DNA from: Paenibacillus sp. JDR-2
GTDB lineage: Bacteria > Bacillota > Bacilli > Paenibacillales > Paenibacillaceae
Reading direction: 5' to 3'
Assembly (NCBI RefSeq): GCF_000023585.1
Contig: NC_012914.1
Location: forward strand, 3,254,001-3,318,000
Length of the DNA stretch: 64,000 nucleotides
Shown: piece by piece, positions 1-7,907 of the stretch
Layout: the number at the start of each line of letters is the position of its first letter
How positions within the stretch are numbered: the first letter of the stretch is position 1
The notes under the pieces: model-generated
Database searches by the model: none
Told to the model about the DNA's origin: nothing
Seen by the model: the letters and a program-made list of their open reading frames with translations, nothing else
Translations under genes and position numbers: made by a program

Positions 1-510
1 GCGATCTTTGCCTCTTTGTTTTATTTGTCGGAGATTCTTGAGGAACGAGGAAGTCACGGGATTTTGAAAGGCTGCCTCGTTGCTATTCCGCTCGCAGCCT
101 TGTGTTCCACCTCGTGGGCGATCGGCAAATGGATCGGCCAGAATAAGAAGCTGATGAAGTGGATTAGCGTCATCGGTTTTATTGAGGCAGGAGGCAGCCT
201 GTTATTCCTGGCATTTGGGGGACGCGGTTCTCTGTGGTTCATTATTATTATCCTGTTCGCAGGCTCCATTGGACTTGGGGCTGCATTGCCCAGCCTCGAT
301 GCCCTGCTGACGGAAGGAATTGAGAAGGAACAGCGTGGCACGGTCACCTCCTTTTACAGCAGTATCCGGTTTCTAGGGGTTGCGGCGGGACCTCCCTTGG
401 CGGCTTTGCTTATTGAGCACTCGAAATCCTCTTTATTCTGGCTATTAACGGTTTGCTGTGCTGCAGCTGCTCTTATTGCGCTATTTACGATAAAGCCAAA
501 GCAAGGTTAA
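1..510 (+). CDS. MFS transporter, C-terminal part (5' end outside window)
   Basis: The reading frame is open from base 1, so the gene starts upstream of the window; 169 residues are visible. They contain about five hydrophobic helices, consistent with the last transmembrane segments of a 12-TM major facilitator. A short charged loop (KKLMKW) and the cytoplasmic-type stretch TEGIEKEQRGTVTSFYSS, followed by a Gly-rich helix, are typical of the C-terminal half of drug/sugar exporters of this superfamily. The substrate cannot be judged from this half. The stop lies 68 bases before the next gene on the same strand, so the two may be co-transcribed. Confidence 0.75.
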   Translation, partial: AIFASLFYLSEILEERGSHGILKGCLVAIPLAALCSTSWAIGKWIGQNKKLMKWISVIGFIEAGGSLLFLAFGGRGSLWFIIIILFAGSIGLGAALPSLDALLTEGIEKEQRGTVTSFYSSIRFLGVAAGPPLAALLIEHSKSSLFWLLTVCCAAAALIALFTIKPKQG

Positions 511-578
511 AACGTTATATCCGGCCGTATCCCTTCATACCTTCTAAGGGAAACGGAACCCGGAGGAGGGATCAGCGT

Positions 579-1376
579 TTGGCCAAATCTGAATGGTATG
601 AGCATCGCTTCTGGCTGCAGATTTTGGGGGATCATGGCAGGTTTATCTTAAATACCTTGTCGCCTGTCGAGAGCAATGATATTAAGCTTGCCCATTATTT
701 TATAACGGCTTTTGATCAGTTACTCGAGTATGCCAGACAGTCCTCATCGGAGACGGATTGCTTGTCCATCAGCAGGCAGTCGCTTGAATTGACGATCGAA
801 TTGCGGTCGTTCAAGCTGAGTTTGCTGGAGAGAGCCTTGTTAGGAAAAGTAAAAATCATGCTGACTCCGACTTTTCTGAACCATATGGTCAACGAGCTGG
901 AGGAATATCTTCGTATATTGAAGGAGCTTGCGGCAGGCAAGCCGGTTCCGGTGTTTGATGCCCTTCACCATGATTTTTTGTGGCTGCCGGACGCGGCCGG
1001 TCATGCGGCTGCTATTGGCAGTGACCTGGATTTTGTTGAGAAGCCGCTGATCAAGCAGACTCAAATATTCGAAGAACGCTTTAACCAGCTGTACTTAAAA
1101 AGTATTGAAATGGCAGGTTATATGAGAACGGAATTGAAGGATTTTCCCGCATTCCGCAGGCTTCATAAAGAAGTGGATGTGGAGATGAAGCTGTTTGTAG
1201 CCTTCCTGAAAGAGCTCGAGGAGCTTGAGGTAACCGATGAGGTGCTTGACCGGATCAGCCCGTTAATGCCCGATCATATGATGCGGGAAGAGTGTTATTA
1301 CCTTACGAAGCTAGCCCAGCTGGGACTGGTTCCGAATCCGAACTGCCAGGCGGATAAACCGCGGGTTCAGCCCTGA
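579..1376 (+). CDS. DUF2935 family protein
   Basis: A 265-residue soluble helical protein. The TTG at 579 is preferred because GGAGGAGGG (562-570) sits 8 bases upstream; an upstream in-frame ATG at 453 lies inside the previous gene and has no ribosome site. The protein has two similar all-alpha halves. Each opens with a Glu-His-type motif (EHRFWLQILGDH near residue 7; KQTQIFEERFNQLYLKSIEM near residue 150), the signature of DUF2935, a ferritin-like four-helix family common in spore formers. The repeated Glu/His residues suggest metal binding, but no activity is established. A strong hairpin terminator follows. Confidence 0.75.
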   Translation: MAKSEWYEHRFWLQILGDHGRFILNTLSPVESNDIKLAHYFITAFDQLLEYARQSSSETDCLSISRQSLELTIELRSFKLSLLERALLGKVKIMLTPTFLNHMVNELEEYLRILKELAAGKPVPVFDALHHDFLWLPDAAGHAAAIGSDLDFVEKPLIKQTQIFEERFNQLYLKSIEMAGYMRTELKDFPAFRRLHKEVDVEMKLFVAFLKELEELEVTDEVLDRISPLMPDHMMREECYYLTKLAQLGLVPNPNCQADKPRVQP

Positions 1377-1383
1377 TGAAGGA

Positions 1384-1416
1384 ATGACTATCTCCTGACG
1401 AGATAGTCATTTTTTT
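1384..1416 (+). terminator. Rho-independent terminator
   Basis: Perfect 11-bp stem (ATGACTATCTC / GAGATAGTCAT) with a CTGAC loop, followed by six T. It ends the transcript of the DUF2935 gene. Confidence 0.85.
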
Positions 1417-1490
1417 ATGGAAAATGAAACAAAGAGTAAACATGGCCCGTTTGAGGTGTATGTTTTTATTTTCCATATAAAGGAGTCTGA

Positions 1491-2183
1491 ATGGCTATGA
1501 TGAAAAAAATGATACTTGCTGCGGCGATTGTTGCGCTGTTAAGCGGTTGTGGTTCGAATAACGGGGAGCATGCACAGCAAGTTCGATATTCCATAGGCGA
1601 TCAAGAGGTTATGCTCAAAGGACTGCAGGATATCACGTTAGCCGGGCAGCAAGAAGAAAACGGCTTATTCAAGGAGATTTCGGTAAGCACATCAACTGTA
1701 TCCAAATCGTTCACTTGGTCCAATGTCATAAATCCTGCGTATTATCCGGCAATAGAGGTTGCTGATCTGAATGAGGACGGCGATAATGAAATTATAATTG
1801 TCTTGACGAAGGGGTATGGGACAGGCGTTAATGCGCAAGAACTCCATATCTTAAATGAAGATGACCTATCGGAGTTGGCTGTCGAGAATCCCCTCCATTA
1901 CATAATCAATCATTCTCATTCCAGTATTCAGAGCATAGGCGATAAAGTGAAAGTCACGGTTGATATTGACGGACAAACTTATAACAAAGATTACGCGAAA
2001 TCTGCCGCCGGCGCCTGGAATGATAAAATAGGGTTTGGCAACGTCTTGAATTATGCAGTGATGGATAACAAGCTGGTAGCTTTGGTACCCGGAAACCTAT
2101 CCCCTGCGGAATACCCGGTTACGATTAAACTCGAATACGGGAAGGATCTTAAGGTAGCCAAATCAACGATAATAGAGCAGTAG
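1491..2183 (+). CDS. Lipoprotein with VCBS/FG-GAP-like segment
   Basis: A 230-residue exported lipoprotein. A short charged start (MAMMKKM) and a hydrophobic core lead to the lipobox LLSGC at residues 17-21, so the mature protein is probably anchored by a diacylglyceryl-Cys. Around residues 90-115 the sequence ADLNEDGDNEIIIVLTKGYG has the Asp/Asn-rich calcium-loop look of FG-GAP/VCBS beta-propeller repeats; the rest is beta-rich. AAAGGAG (1479-1485) precedes three possible ATG codons (1491, 1497, 1500). The next gene follows with its ribosome site overlapping this stop, so they form an operon. Function unknown. Confidence 0.7.
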   Translation: MAMMKKMILAAAIVALLSGCGSNNGEHAQQVRYSIGDQEVMLKGLQDITLAGQQEENGLFKEISVSTSTVSKSFTWSNVINPAYYPAIEVADLNEDGDNEIIIVLTKGYGTGVNAQELHILNEDDLSELAVENPLHYIINHSHSSIQSIGDKVKVTVDIDGQTYNKDYAKSAAGAWNDKIGFGNVLNYAVMDNKLVALVPGNLSPAEYPVTIKLEYGKDLKVAKSTIIEQ

Positions 2184-2195
2184 GAGTTGAAGCTT

Positions 2196-2909
2196 GTGTT
2201 TCTAAGAAGCGTGGAGATCAGGCGGGACGAGCATGTAAATGAACGGGAATACCCGTTCACGATTCCGGCGATCAAGTCGATGGACAGGCTGCATTTCCGT
2301 TCAAACGTAACGTTTCTCGTAGGCGAGAACGGCTCGGGCAAATCGACCTTGCTTGAGGCCATTGCTTATCAATGCGGTTTCCATACGGCTGGCGGAGGAA
2401 GGAACAACGCTTATGAAGTGGATTCTTCATCAGCGATACTAGGCAACGCCATCAGGCTGGCCTGGATGCCTAAGGTGACGAATGGGTTTTTCCTTCGTGC
2501 CGAGACCTTTTATCATTTTGCTTCCTATATCGACACTCTTGATCCCGATGTGTTAAGCAATTACGGCGGCCGCTCCTTGCACCAGCAATCGCATGGGGAA
2601 GCTTTCCTGTCGCTGTTCAAGCACCGGTTCGGCAAAAAGGCCATCTATCTCCTTGACGAGCCCGAGGCGGCGTTATCTCCGGCCAGACAGTTGGCGCTTA
2701 TGCGGGTTATAAAAGATTTATCGGAGGAAGCTCAGTTTATAATTGCAACGCATTCTCCGATACTGCTGGGGTATCCGGAAGCGCAAATCTACAATTTCGA
2801 TGAGCAGCCCGTTGAGGAAATCGCATATGAAGATACGCTGCACTACATTGTGACACGCAGATTTCTCGAGAACCGGAAGACGGTGCTCAAAGAATTGTTT
2901 AAAAACTAA
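2196..2909 (+). CDS. ABC-type ATPase, COG3910-like predicted ATPase
   Basis: A 237-residue stand-alone ATPase with the nucleotide-binding motifs in order: Walker A GENGSGKST near residue 43, a signature-like Gln/Ser-His-Gly segment (HQQSHGEAF) near 130, Walker B AIYLLDEPEAAL near 150, and the switch histidine ATHSPIL near 185. There is no membrane domain or partner permease. The architecture matches the small predicted ATPases of COG3910, related to the SMC/RecF-like branch rather than to transporters. GTG 2196 is chosen because TAGGAG (2181-2186) lies 9 bases upstream; the TTG at 2187 is too close to it. Role unknown. Confidence 0.75.
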   Translation: MFLRSVEIRRDEHVNEREYPFTIPAIKSMDRLHFRSNVTFLVGENGSGKSTLLEAIAYQCGFHTAGGGRNNAYEVDSSSAILGNAIRLAWMPKVTNGFFLRAETFYHFASYIDTLDPDVLSNYGGRSLHQQSHGEAFLSLFKHRFGKKAIYLLDEPEAALSPARQLALMRVIKDLSEEAQFIIATHSPILLGYPEAQIYNFDEQPVEEIAYEDTLHYIVTRRFLENRKTVLKELFKN

Positions 2910-2934
2910 TGAACGGTTAGGGGAGATTGCAAGC

Positions 2935-3492
2935 ATGGAGGACCAATGGAGAATTGCCGTGCATAATCCGCAGTGGCATGACATGTTCCAGGAAACAGCC
3001 GCGAAACTGCGAGCAGCCCTAGGCGATATTGCTTTAAGAATTGATCATATCGGATCAACCTCCATCAGCGGTTTGGATGCAAAGCCTATTATCGATATTC
3101 AAATATCCGTTTCCCGATTGGCCGAGCTGGATGGTTATAAATCCAGGCTTGAACAGCTCGGATTCGTTTATAGGGAAGACAATCCCGACTTGTCAAAGCG
3201 ATACTTCAGAGAAGCTCCCGGCAATTGCAGAATCCATATTCACGTAAGGCAATCAGGGAGCTTTTCGGAGCAGATGAACCTGTTATTCCGGGGTTATTTG
3301 CGGCAGCATCCGGAGGATTGCCTGCGCTACGGGCAAGAGAAGCACAGGTTAATGGAGCAGTACAAGCATGAACGCATTAAGTATGTCGAAGGAAAAGGGC
3401 CGATCGTATGGGACATTCTGCATAAAGCGCATCTCTGGTCGCAAAGCGCCGGATGGCAGCCGGAATTGACGGACAGAGGAGGACTTGTGTGA
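2935..3492 (+). CDS. GrpB family protein (UPF0157)
   Basis: A 185-residue protein of the GrpB/UPF0157 family, which has a nucleotidyltransferase-like fold. The hallmark segment DHIGSTSISGLDAKPIIDI lies near residues 37-55, with the GSTS loop and the downstream acidic pair that binds metal in this fold. The conserved His-containing strand NCRIHIHVRQSGS lies near 100-112. Physiological substrates of GrpB proteins are not established. AGGGGAG lies upstream of the ATG. The stop overlaps the start of the next gene (GTGA), which implies translational coupling. Confidence 0.85.
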   Translation: MEDQWRIAVHNPQWHDMFQETAAKLRAALGDIALRIDHIGSTSISGLDAKPIIDIQISVSRLAELDGYKSRLEQLGFVYREDNPDLSKRYFREAPGNCRIHIHVRQSGSFSEQMNLLFRGYLRQHPEDCLRYGQEKHRLMEQYKHERIKYVEGKGPIVWDILHKAHLWSQSAGWQPELTDRGGLV

Positions 3493-3887
3493 AAATATTC
3501 GCAAGTTATATCGCAATAATTGGCTCCTACATACTTGCATCCATCGTTCTGGGAGCCGGATTCGATGACTTTGAATTTTTGTACTTAGCGGGATACACCA
3601 TTGTACTTTTAATTAGCTTTCCCAATGCCTATATCTCGAGAAAGCATAATAAAACCTATTACTTATGGTTAAGTTGTTCCATCATACCGGGAATATTATT
3701 CATGATTTATGCAAAGTTTCAAGGGGATTCATCCGGCCTGATGATGCTCCCTTGGGACTGGGGGTTGTTAGAGCTGTTCGTTCCGGTAATTTTTATTGTG
3801 GCGCAAATTATCTTCTTTTTGGTTCAGCTAGGCATCCGCGATAGGAAGAGACTTAAGATCACTAGAATTCGGGAGGAACAACATTGA
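3489..3887 (+). CDS. Small membrane protein, four predicted TM helices
   Basis: A 132-residue integral membrane protein of unrecognised family. Starting at GTG 3489 (ribosome site AGAGGAGGA at 3476-3484), it has four hydrophobic stretches (residues 3-20, 25-42, 50-70 and 90-112) and ends in a basic cytoplasmic-type tail (RDRKRLKITRIR). It overlaps the preceding grpB-like gene by four bases, and its stop overlaps the TTG start of the LysR gene, so the three genes are tightly coupled. A housekeeping role in the same transcript as the regulator is possible but unsupported. Confidence 0.65.
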   Translation: MKIFASYIAIIGSYILASIVLGAGFDDFEFLYLAGYTIVLLISFPNAYISRKHNKTYYLWLSCSIIPGILFMIYAKFQGDSSGLMMLPWDWGLLELFVPVIFIVAQIIFFLVQLGIRDRKRLKITRIREEQH

Positions 3888-4792
3888 CCTTAACCCAACT
3901 GAAATACATCATCGAAGTTGCGAACCGCGGCTCCATTAACGAAGCGGCGAAGAGGCTGTTTATTTCGCAGCCAACGCTGTCGAACGCGATTAAGGATCTG
4001 GAAGAAGAGCTGCAGCTGGCGATTTTCGAGCGCTCCAATAAAGGAATTTCCCTCTCGAAGGAGGGAGTGGAGTTCCTCAGCTATGCCCGTCAGGTAGTGG
4101 AGCAAGCAGAGCTGTTGGAAGGCCGGTATTTGAACAGAAAGCCGTCTCCACAGCATTTTTCCGTCTCCACGCAGCATTATGCATTTGCAGTAAATGCTTT
4201 TGTTAGTCTGGTGCAGGAACACGGACAAGAGGAATATGAGCTGTCGCTGCGGGAGACGAAGACCTACGAAATTATCGAAGACGTAAAAAGCCTGCGAAGC
4301 GAGATTGGCATCCTTTATCTGAACGAATTTAACGGCAAAGTAATCAATAAGCTGCTGAAAGACTCAAACCTGCAGTTTACGAGCTTGTTCACGGCAAAGC
4401 CGCATATTTTCATCAGCATTAAGAACCCTTTGGCGAAGCAAGCCAAGGTAACGATTGACCAGCTGGACGAGTTTCCGTATCTGTCCTTTGACCAAGGGGA
4501 GTACAACTCCTTCCATTTCGCCGAGGAGATTCTCAGTACGTTATCGCATAAAAAAAGCATCCGGGTCAACGATCGCGCGACGTTGTTTAACCTGCTGATC
4601 GGCCTGAACGGTTATACGATCTCGACCGGTGTCTTGAGCGCGGAGCTGAACGGAAACGAGATTATTCCAGTGCCGCTTGATACCGACGAGACGATTAATG
4701 TCGGCTGGATTGCGCACCGGAGCACCGCGTTATCGAAGCTTGGGACCGCCTATATCGAGGCTTTGCATCAGGCGATAGCACCAGCTCCGTGA
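3884..4792 (+). CDS. LysR-type transcriptional regulator, candidate metE regulator
   Basis: A 302-residue LysR-type regulator. The N-terminal winged helix-turn-helix (residues 1-60; SINEAAKRLFISQPTLSNAI is the recognition region) is followed by a linker helix and a substrate-binding domain (about 90-295) of the periplasmic-binding fold. Start TTG 3884 follows GGGAGGA by 6 bases and overlaps the upstream stop. It lies directly before metE in the same orientation with a 101-base gap containing a perfect inverted repeat, so control of methionine synthesis (as MetR or MtaR-type regulators do elsewhere) is a reasonable inference. The effector is not known. Confidence 0.85.
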   Translation: MTLTQLKYIIEVANRGSINEAAKRLFISQPTLSNAIKDLEEELQLAIFERSNKGISLSKEGVEFLSYARQVVEQAELLEGRYLNRKPSPQHFSVSTQHYAFAVNAFVSLVQEHGQEEYELSLRETKTYEIIEDVKSLRSEIGILYLNEFNGKVINKLLKDSNLQFTSLFTAKPHIFISIKNPLAKQAKVTIDQLDEFPYLSFDQGEYNSFHFAEEILSTLSHKKSIRVNDRATLFNLLIGLNGYTISTGVLSAELNGNEIIPVPLDTDETINVGWIAHRSTALSKLGTAYIEALHQAIAPAP

Positions 4793-4809
4793 TATAGCTA
4801 TTGGCTATA
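4793..4809. promoter_or_regulatory. Candidate LysR operator upstream of metE
   Basis: Perfect inverted repeat TATAGC-N5-GCTATA starting at the base after the LysR stop codon. Size and spacing fit the T-N11-A class of LysR-type binding sites. Related half-sites (CTAGATATAG, ACTATAACTC) continue to about base 4843, as expected for the multiple contacts of a tetrameric LysR protein. Confidence 0.55.
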
Positions 4810-4893
4810 ACTAGATATAGTATTTTACAGTTACACTATAACTCGAAATCCATGATATCTTTCTTGTAACAAATATTGAGGAGTTGTTGCAAG

Positions 4894-7182
4894 ATGGCAA
4901 AGAGCAGTGTATTGGGGTACCCTCGAATCGGTGAAAACCGTGAATGGAAAAAAGCGCTGGAAGCATTCTGGGCAGGCAAGCTGGAGGAATCCGAGCTTCA
5001 CAAACAGCTGCAAGAGATTCGCTTGAACCATCTGCGCAAACAGCAAGATAAAGGCATCGACTTCATTCCGGTTAATGACTTCAGCTACTACGATCAAGTA
5101 TTGGATACAGCCGCCATGTTCGGAATCGTTCCGAAGCGGTTTTCATATAACGGCGGTCCGGTTCCTATTTCCGTTTATTACGGCATCGCCCGCGGTACGA
5201 AGGACGCTGCAGCAAGCGAAATGACGAAATGGTTCAACACGAACTATCATTACATTGTTCCGGAGTTCTATGGCGCTCAGCCAGCTCTCACGGAAAATAA
5301 ACCGCTTATCGCTTACCGCGAAGCGAAAGAAAAGCTCGGTATTGAAGGCAAGCCGGTTATTCTTGGACCATTTTCCTTTCTCAAGCTGTCGAAGGGATAT
5401 GGCCGCTCCGAGGTTGACTCTTGGCTCTCGATCCTTCTTAAGCTGTATGTTCAAGTTCTTCAAGAGCTTGCGGCGGAAGGCGTCCAATGGGTGCAGATCG
5501 ATGAGCCTGTGCTTGTGACTAAGCTGAGCAATGATGACTTGGCCCGCCTGAGAACGGTATACGGCAAAATTGCGGAAGCAGTACCTGGCCTGAAAATTAT
5601 GCTGCAGACTTACTTCGAATCGGTTGACCAGTACAAGGAAATTGTTAGCCTGCCTGTACAAGGCGTTGGCTTAGACCTCGTGCATGGATTGAAGGGCAAC
5701 CTCTCCGCCATTCGCCAATACGGCTTCCCGGCAGACAAAGTGCTTGGCGCCGGCGTGATTGACGGCCGCGGTATTTGGAAGGCATCTCTTGGGAAGAAGC
5801 TCGAGCTCTTGAAGGAGCTGCAAGGCCTTGTATCGGCTGACAAGCTGCTCGTTCAAACTTCCTGCAGCCTGCTGCATGTCCCTGTTACGACAAAGCCCGA
5901 GACCAAGCTTCAGCCTGAGCTGAAGAACGCGCTTGCCTTTGCGGATGAAAAGCTGGACGAGGTCGTATTGCTTACACAAGCCTTGAACAATGGTGAAGTA
6001 TCCGTTGCTGAAGCGCTCCAGTCGAACCAGTCGGATGTTGGTGCATTAGAGCAGTCCGCTTCCCGTAACCGTTCGGATGTTAAATCTGCGGTAGCTCGTA
6101 TTGAAACGCAAGTGCCGGCAAGAAAATCCCCGTTTGCAGAGCGTAATGCGGCTCAGCAGGTGAAATGGCAGCTGCCGTTGTTCCCGACTACAACAATCGG
6201 AAGCTTCCCGCAATCGACGGAAGTACGCAAGGCGCGCCAATCATGGCGCAAAGGCGAATGGAACAATGAGCAGTATTCGAGCTTTATTCAAGACCAGATT
6301 GATGCTTGGATCAGCTATCAGGAAGAGATCGGCCTTGATGTACTGGTACACGGCGAGTTTGAACGGACCGACATGGTTGAATTTTTCGGCGAGAAGCTTG
6401 AAGGCTTTGCGTTTACTCAAAACGGCTGGGTGCAATCCTACGGCTCCCGTTGCGTGAAACCTCCGGTTATTTTCGGAGACGTTGCATTCAAGGATGCGAT
6501 GACGGTCGAAGAAACCGTGTATGCGCAATCCAAAACAAACCGTCCGGTGAAAGGCATGCTTACGGGTCCAATCACGATTATGAACTGGTCCTTCGTTCGT
6601 GACGATATCGAGCGCGAGCAAATTGCTTATCAGCTTGCTTATGCTCTCCGTCAGGAAGTAGAAGCACTTGAGAATGCCGGCATCGGCATGATTCAGGTGG
6701 ATGAGCCGGCAGTACGGGAAGGTCTTCCTCTGAAGGAGGAGGAGCAGAAGCCTTATCTGGATTGGGCGGTTAAAGCGTTCCGCATGACAACCTGCACCGT
6801 TCAGGACACAACGCAAATTCATACTCATATGTGCTATTGCGAATTCCATGACATGATTGATTCGATCGAAGAGATGGATGCGGATGTTATCTCCATCGAG
6901 ACTTCCCGTAGTCACGGCGAGCTGATCCACAGCTTTGAAGTGAATACGTACAAGCATGGCATCGGCCTTGGCGTTTACGATATTCATAGCCCTCGCGTAC
7001 CGGATGTGCAGGAAATGACAAACATGATCGACCGGGCGCTTCAAGTTCTTGATCCTAAGCTGTTCTGGATTAACCCGGACTGTGGATTAAAGACACGCGG
7101 CAAGGAAGAAACCATTGCTTCGCTGCGCAACATGGTCGAAGCCACCAAGCTGGCGCGCGATAAGTTTACCGTTAAGGCATAA
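4894..7182 (+). CDS. metE: Cobalamin-independent methionine synthase
   Basis: 5-methyltetrahydropteroyltriglutamate-homocysteine methyltransferase, the last step of methionine synthesis without B12. The 762 residues compare well with the usual 750-770. The N-terminal barrel starts with SVLGYPRIGENREWKKALE; the catalytic C-terminal barrel begins near residue 430 with LFPTTTIGSFPQ. Zinc ligands are visible in HTHMCYCEF (His and Cys near 645) and in NPDCGLKTR near 730. ATG 4894 is chosen because GAGGAG (4878-4883) lies 10 bases upstream; an earlier TTG at 4876 precedes that site. No S-box or T-box leader fits in the short upstream gap, so control is probably by the adjacent LysR protein. Confidence 0.97.
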   Translation: MAKSSVLGYPRIGENREWKKALEAFWAGKLEESELHKQLQEIRLNHLRKQQDKGIDFIPVNDFSYYDQVLDTAAMFGIVPKRFSYNGGPVPISVYYGIARGTKDAAASEMTKWFNTNYHYIVPEFYGAQPALTENKPLIAYREAKEKLGIEGKPVILGPFSFLKLSKGYGRSEVDSWLSILLKLYVQVLQELAAEGVQWVQIDEPVLVTKLSNDDLARLRTVYGKIAEAVPGLKIMLQTYFESVDQYKEIVSLPVQGVGLDLVHGLKGNLSAIRQYGFPADKVLGAGVIDGRGIWKASLGKKLELLKELQGLVSADKLLVQTSCSLLHVPVTTKPETKLQPELKNALAFADEKLDEVVLLTQALNNGEVSVAEALQSNQSDVGALEQSASRNRSDVKSAVARIETQVPARKSPFAERNAAQQVKWQLPLFPTTTIGSFPQSTEVRKARQSWRKGEWNNEQYSSFIQDQIDAWISYQEEIGLDVLVHGEFERTDMVEFFGEKLEGFAFTQNGWVQSYGSRCVKPPVIFGDVAFKDAMTVEETVYAQSKTNRPVKGMLTGPITIMNWSFVRDDIEREQIAYQLAYALRQEVEALENAGIGMIQVDEPAVREGLPLKEEEQKPYLDWAVKAFRMTTCTVQDTTQIHTHMCYCEFHDMIDSIEEMDADVISIETSRSHGELIHSFEVNTYKHGIGLGVYDIHSPRVPDVQEMTNMIDRALQVLDPKLFWINPDCGLKTRGKEETIASLRNMVEATKLARDKFTVKA

Positions 7183-7191
7183 GTTGCTTTC

Positions 7192-7228
7192 AGAGACTCT
7201 ACCAGATCGATTGGTAGAGTCTCTTTTT
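7192..7228 (+). terminator. Rho-independent terminator after metE
   Basis: A 13-bp stem (AGAGACTCTACCA / TGGTAGAGTCTCT) with a short loop and a T5 tract, placed 10 bases after the metE stop. Confidence 0.88.
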
Positions 7229-7266
7229 GTGTTATTTTTATCTTTTTTTCATATTTGGGCTTAAGG

Positions 7267-7295
7267 TGTTACAAAATAGAGTTGATAGCCGTCTT
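7267..7295 (+). promoter_or_regulatory. Candidate ECF-type promoter
   Basis: TGTTAC (7267-7272), a 17-base spacer, then CGTCTT (7290-7295). This resembles the TGAAAC-N16/17-CGTC/CGTA promoters read by Bacillus ECF sigma factors. It lies 65 bases before the sigma gene, so the operon is probably autoregulated. Confidence 0.55.
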
Positions 7296-7360
7296 ATACA
7301 TGTCAACGTTAAGCCCGGGGCAAGCGTTAAGGCAATTGAATATCAGGGAGGCAATGGAGA

Positions 7361-7894
7361 ATGAACATTTCCAATCCGGCGCCGGATTTGTTTAAAGATA
7401 TCTTTCATAAGCATTATCCGTCCGTACTTCGAAAATTAATAGCACTCCTGCGTGATCAATCGGCTGCAGAGGATTTAGCCCAGGAAGTATTCCTGAAATT
7501 ATACAAGAATCCGCCGTCAAGGCCGGAGGCCGTTGGAGCTTGGCTGCATCAAGTACTAACGAGAAGCGCCTACGATTATTTGGATCAGAAGGCAAGAGAA
7601 CGAATGCTTGTGCAGCGGCAGGAGAAGCAGTTAATGACAGAGCCGCAGACCTTCCAATCCGGGGAGCAGGCCGTAATCAAACAGGATGAGGAAGAGCAGG
7701 TGCAAGGCTGGCTGAACTCATTGCCCGAAAGGGATAGGGATTTGCTGCTGCTTCGTTACTCGGGATACAGCTATTCGGAAATCGCGCAGGAATTAAATGT
7801 ACAGCAGCCTCAAGTAGGCATGCTTCTGAAGCGGGCAGGGGAACGATTAAGAAAACAAGCGTTAAAGCATGAAAATCAATGGTCGCATGAATAA
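7361..7894 (+). CDS. ECF-type RNA polymerase sigma factor
   Basis: A 177-residue extracytoplasmic-function sigma factor. Region 2 spans about residues 12-80, with the DNA-melting/-10 segment AAEDLAQEVFLKLYKNP. Region 4 spans about 115-170, with a helix-turn-helix (YSYSEIAQELNVQQPQVGMLLKRA) that reads the -35 element. There is no region 1 or 3, as usual for ECF members. The ATG follows GGGAGG. It heads a four-gene unit with an anti-sigma factor and an ABC exporter, an arrangement in which the sigma factor typically responds to envelope stress and induces its own operon. Confidence 0.92.
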   Translation: MNISNPAPDLFKDIFHKHYPSVLRKLIALLRDQSAAEDLAQEVFLKLYKNPPSRPEAVGAWLHQVLTRSAYDYLDQKARERMLVQRQEKQLMTEPQTFQSGEQAVIKQDEEEQVQGWLNSLPERDRDLLLLRYSGYSYSEIAQELNVQQPQVGMLLKRAGERLRKQALKHENQWSHE

Positions 7895-7907
7895 GGAGAG
7901 AGAGCAG

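Noticed and set aside
4793-4893. SAM (S-box) or T-box riboswitch before metE
   Set aside because: Only 101 bases separate the genes and none of the conserved leader motifs is visible.
6241-7044. 267-codon minus-strand frame inside metE
   Set aside because: Antisense of a fully conserved gene, His/Leu/Arg-rich composition typical of complementary-strand frames, no ribosome site.
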